A DNA stretch of 64,000 bases, from NCBI GenBank assembly GCA_902812455.1, contig CADDZH010000003.1, positions 1-64,000 of the forward strand. The letters run 5' to 3'. This document shows, in pieces, positions 60,910 through 64,000 of the stretch (position 1 is the first letter of the stretch; each line of letters starts with the position of its first letter). The stretch comes from Chloroflexota bacterium (GTDB lineage: Bacteria > Chloroflexota > Ktedonobacteria > Ktedonobacterales > Ktedonobacteraceae). The notes beneath the pieces are model-generated. The model ran no database searches. It was not told the DNA's origin and worked only from the letters and a program-made list of their open reading frames with translations. Position numbers and translations under genes: made by a program.

Positions 60910-61707
60910 TTACCTGCTTTTATGCAAAATACGCAGCGCGTCATCCACACTGGCGTCATGGTGAACAAGCGCCACCAGAGCCTGGGCCATTCCTGTAGGT
61001 GATGGAGATTGCCAGACATTCCGGCCAATGACGACACCGGCAGCGCCCGCATCCAGAGCGTCACGAATGGAGGCCAGGAATTCTTTATCACTATGTGTTT
61101 TGGGGCCGCCTAACACGAGTACCGGCACATAACACGAGCGAATGACCTTACTAAAGCTTGCCCTCTCGCCGGTATAAAAAGTTTTTACAAGATCAGCTCC
61201 GTTTTCGGCGGCCATACGGCACGTATTGGCTACCGCATCGACTGCGCGGGCGGAAGGGTGTTCCTCGAAACCATAGGGCAGGGCTTCGGCCATGATGGGA
61301 ATGTTCCAGCGATGCGCTTCTGCGGCTAGGCGCGGGAAATATTTTGTCGAAGCATGACCATTCATAGTGCCTGGAATATACATGGCTGCGGCGGCATCCG
61401 CTCCTAGCGCAAGCACGTCATCAATTCCGAGAAGGAGTTCTCGTGGCTGTTCCAGAAGAGGCGAAGTGCCACCATCACAGCGTATCACTAAGCCGGCATC
61501 TTTGAGTTGTTTACTGAAATGCCGGGCAATGCCAGCGCTGGTCAAAATCGTATCAGCGCCTTCCACCAACACTTGCTCCAGTACTCCCTGCGGGTCTTCC
61601 AACCCTGCGACCGCGCCATCAGTTATTCCATGATCCATGGCGATGACTACAGATCGTCCATCAGGGCCAAAAAGTCGATGAAAGCGCCTCCATGAGAATT
61701 CATTCAT
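60910..61707 (-). CDS. DeoC/FbaB/LsrF-type class I aldolase
   Basis: The 265-residue protein is a TIM barrel with AMDHGITDGAVAGLEDP at the N-terminus, YIPGTMNGHASTKYFPRLA, IMAEALPYGFEEHPSARAV, and the probable Schiff-base Lys in ADLVKTFYTGERASF. VLVLGGPKTHSDKEFL and AAGVVIGRNVWQSPS form the phosphate site. The LsrF/FbaB architecture suggests a phosphorylated sugar or phospho-AI-2-like ketose as substrate. It lies three bases from the PfkB gene and five from the FGGY kinase gene, so it is in the middle of the operon. Confidence 0.85.
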   Translation of the reverse strand: MNEFSWRRFHRLFGPDGRSVVIAMDHGITDGAVAGLEDPQGVLEQVLVEGADTILTSAGIARHFSKQLKDAGLVIRCDGGTSPLLEQPRELLLGIDDVLALGADAAAAMYIPGTMNGHASTKYFPRLAAEAHRWNIPIMAEALPYGFEEHPSARAVDAVANTCRMAAENGADLVKTFYTGERASFSKVIRSCYVPVLVLGGPKTHSDKEFLASIRDALDAGAAGVVIGRNVWQSPSPTGMAQALVALVHHDASVDDALRILHKSR

Positions 61708-61710
61708 AAG

Positions 61711-62652
61711 CTATCCTCCTTCACAATTCCTGATGCCCACCTGGTAAAAATACTGCCTGAGTACATCACGAGGGGGCAGGTGGTAGCTGCGCTCCACAAT
61801 CGCTCCTACCGCGAAAGCGGTGGCTAACCGCCCGCAATCGGCCAGGCTCAACTCCTGTATGCGAGCCGCCACGAGACCGGCAACCATAGCATCTCCAGCC
61901 CCGAAGGTCTTCTTCACCGTCACTTCAGGCGGAGTCGCGATCAGCGTTATGGCCTGTTCAACCAGCATCGCGCCCTGCTTGCCCATCGAGACCACGACCA
62001 GCGCAGTGTCTTCATTCAAAAGTCGATGAGCCGCTTGCTGTATCTCGGCTTCGCTCGTCAAAGAGCGCCCGGTCAGCTGTTGGAGTTCCTCGATATTGGG
62101 CTTCACGATAGTTGGGCCCGCCTGGATGCCCTCGCGGAGAGCTTCATCGCTCGTATCCAGGATAATGCGCTTGTTTTGTCGCTTGAGCCGGGCGATGATC
62201 GTCGCATAGATCGCGGCAGGTACACCAGGTGGCAGGGAGCCGGATATGATGAACCAGTCACAAGAGTGCACCAGTTGCTCGATTGTCTCGAGGAGCGGAT
62301 TCATCGCTTCCGGTGGTGGAGATTGGCCGGGCATATTGATATCTGTTGTTTGCTGGTTCACCTCGTCGACAACTTTTACGTTGATGCGGGTATGACCGGG
62401 AATGCGAACGAAACAATCCTCAATGCCCTTGGAAGCAAAGAACTGCTCGAAGATAGCGACATTCTGCTGGCCAAGATATCCCGTTACGGCGGTCTCATAA
62501 CCGTAGTCTGCCAGGAATGAAGCAACGTTGACCCCTTTGCCGCTGGCATCAAACCTGATCGCCTGCGCGCGATTAACCCTATTTGGCCGGAAGTTATCAA
62601 CGCGCACAGTCTGATCAATTGCCGGGTTAAACGTAATTGTTGCTATCCTCAT
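61711..62652 (-). CDS. PfkB-family sugar kinase (1-phosphofructokinase/tagatose-6-phosphate kinase type)
   Basis: The 313-residue protein starts with ATITFNPAIDQTVRVDNF, has GKGVNVASFLADYG, the SGSLPPGVPAAIYATII loop, NIEELQQLTG, and the ATP/anion-hole motif KKTFGAGDAMVAGLVAA with the catalytic Asp. The LacC/FruK branch makes fructose-1,6- or tagatose-1,6-bisphosphate. The neighbouring LacD-type aldolase, 17 bases upstream, would cleave the product, which favours the tagatose route. Confidence 0.88.
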   Translation of the reverse strand: MRIATITFNPAIDQTVRVDNFRPNRVNRAQAIRFDASGKGVNVASFLADYGYETAVTGYLGQQNVAIFEQFFASKGIEDCFVRIPGHTRINVKVVDEVNQQTTDINMPGQSPPPEAMNPLLETIEQLVHSCDWFIISGSLPPGVPAAIYATIIARLKRQNKRIILDTSDEALREGIQAGPTIVKPNIEELQQLTGRSLTSEAEIQQAAHRLLNEDTALVVVSMGKQGAMLVEQAITLIATPPEVTVKKTFGAGDAMVAGLVAARIQELSLADCGRLATAFAVGAIVERSYHLPPRDVLRQYFYQVGIRNCEGG

Positions 62653-62669
62653 AACACACGCTACACCTG

Positions 62670-63734
62670 TTAGCTGCCCTGGTTGTTCTCACCGGAGTGA
62701 GATGAAGTTGCCACATCAACACCCCCATAGAGATTCCACCAGGGCTGCGCGCCCGTGCGTAGGACGGCGTTCAGCGCCTCGATATTTTGCCTTCCCTCAT
62801 GTTCCAGCCAGGTACGCAGCGTCGGCGCGCCACCTTTCACGTAGGCGGGGACGCCGTCCTGCCAGGTAGCCCGGCCACACAGGACGCCGGCGTATGGAAC
62901 ATCGGTTTCATTCGCCAGTGCGAGTGATGCGAGGAAGAGCACATTGCTTACTCCTGCGCTCAGAAAGATAAAGGGTATTCGCGCTTCTGCTGCGACATCG
63001 CGAAAGTAGCGCTTGGCTTCTTCGCGTGTGTAAGCAAAAGGCCCATCGCGACCAGCTTCCTCCAGAAAACGCATGTTGATGGGGATTTCCAGTTTGAGCA
63101 CATCAACACTGTAGCGCGATCTGGAAAACTCCCGCGTCAAGCGCCTGACCTTCTCCGGTTTCGCTTGCGCGAAGGCAAAGCTCTTCTCGTCCCCGATGCT
63201 ATCGCTGTAGCTGACGACCTCCAGGAAGAAAGGGATATCATAGGCGCGGCACTCAGCACCGATACGTTCGACAAAGGCGTGTTTCACGTCGTTGAGAGAC
63301 GGGTCATCATCAGGATCGTAGTAGAGCAGCACCTTGACGGCATCTGCTCCGGCCTCGACAAGGCGGGCGACTGACCATGCCGGCAACAATGAAGGCAACC
63401 GCCCCCTGGTTGTGGTGTCATAGCCAGTTACTTCGTAAGCGAGGAGCAAGCCGGTGCCAGCAGCACGATGCCTGCTAGCCTCTAACCCATACTCTGGATC
63501 AAGCAGTATCGCGCTCGCATAGGGGGTCAGAATCTCTGAGACCAGCGTCTTGAATTCCACTATTTCATGCGTAGTCGCATCTCGCTTGGCAACGGCTGCC
63601 AGAGCCCTTTTTAAGGCTCCGCGCTGGTCAATTGCCAGGGCCGCAATGACTCCACGTTCGTCAGATAAAGCCATGAGATGTCGGTATTTGCCGGATGTCA
63701 TCTGTTTTCGAGGATAGTGGTTGTTTTGGGTCAT
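62670..63734 (-). CDS. lacD: tagatose-1,6-bisphosphate aldolase (LacD)
   Basis: It splits tagatose-1,6-bisphosphate into DHAP and glyceraldehyde-3-phosphate. I use ATG 63734; the frame extends 23 codons further without support. The 354-residue protein has GKYRHLMALSDERGVIAALA followed by IDQRGAL, LLDPEYGLEAS, VEAGADAVKVLLYYDPDDD, VVSYSDSIGDEKS, and the Schiff-base Lys in YSVDVLKLEIPINM. Length is a little above the 326 usual for LacD because of a longer N-terminus and C-terminus. The neighbouring PfkB kinase supplies its substrate. Confidence 0.92.
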   Translation of the reverse strand: MTQNNHYPRKQMTSGKYRHLMALSDERGVIAALAIDQRGALKRALAAVAKRDATTHEIVEFKTLVSEILTPYASAILLDPEYGLEASRHRAAGTGLLLAYEVTGYDTTTRGRLPSLLPAWSVARLVEAGADAVKVLLYYDPDDDPSLNDVKHAFVERIGAECRAYDIPFFLEVVSYSDSIGDEKSFAFAQAKPEKVRRLTREFSRSRYSVDVLKLEIPINMRFLEEAGRDGPFAYTREEAKRYFRDVAAEARIPFIFLSAGVSNVLFLASLALANETDVPYAGVLCGRATWQDGVPAYVKGGAPTLRTWLEHEGRQNIEALNAVLRTGAQPWWNLYGGVDVATSSHSGENNQGS

Positions 63735-63808
63735 CTGAACTCTCGCTTCCTTCCCCTGACACCAATCAACTTCGTGTTCTACAAACAGGCCCTCGCCAGG
63801 CATATGCC

Positions 63809-64000
<192 letters not shown>

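Overview
The window reads as chromosomal DNA of a Ktedonobacteria-like Chloroflexota. This is an inference from the mix seen here: long NB-ARC/TPR proteins, ISL3 and ISKra4 insertion sequences, a Tn554-type recombinase trio, dispersed palindromic intergenic repeats, an ECF sigma factor with a very large anti-sigma/beta-propeller protein, PT-rich surface proteins, and GTG/TTG starts with strong Shine-Dalgarno sites. No rRNA, tRNA or CRISPR array was recognised.

Left part (1-39.4 kb) is mostly core and housekeeping. A zinc-ribbon/BACON-like/PT-rich membrane protein runs off the left edge, followed by a scar where remnants of two unrelated genes abut. A minus-strand block follows (LLM oxidoreductase, small membrane protein, glycolipid-binding protein, argS, RNase H, lipid kinase). 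Next come an O-methyltransferase, the ECF sigma/anti-sigma pair, a C39-like protease with a membrane protein, a PduO-type adenosyltransferase, an NrtR-like/ChrB-like pair, and an H-NOX protein that carries a C-terminal winged-helix-like domain beside a tandem flavoprotein. An acetate locus (thiolase, SatP-type transporter, acetyl-CoA synthetase) precedes recD2, rhodanese, sufU, a Fe-S uracil-DNA glycosylase with a flavin reductase, a cobalamin riboswitch driving btuFCD, and comM.

Middle part (40.1-51.6 kb) is a mobile-element island. An ISL3 transposase gene has been cut in two by a 4.4-kb Tn554-like tnpABC unit; removing that unit restores the reading frame exactly. The same ISL3 copy adjoins a truncated NB-ARC/TPR gene. 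A second, intact ISL3 copy and a decayed ISKra4 copy follow, all with visible terminal inverted repeats.

Right part (51.7-64 kb) is accessory and catabolic. It holds an antitoxin/PIN toxin pair whose toxin is frameshifted, an HpcH/HpaI aldolase, a GH172 (DUF2961) protein, an M20 amidohydrolase, a ThDP-dependent enzyme and a possible HEPN/nucleotidyltransferase pair. It ends in a tight minus-strand sugar operon: lyxose-isomerase-like protein, tagatose-1,6-bisphosphate aldolase, PfkB kinase, DeoC/LsrF-type aldolase and FGGY kinase.

The strongest candidates for something undescribed are the H-NOX/winged-helix fusion with its flavoprotein partner, the Tn554-in-ISL3 nesting, and two dispersed palindromic repeat families, each present twice.
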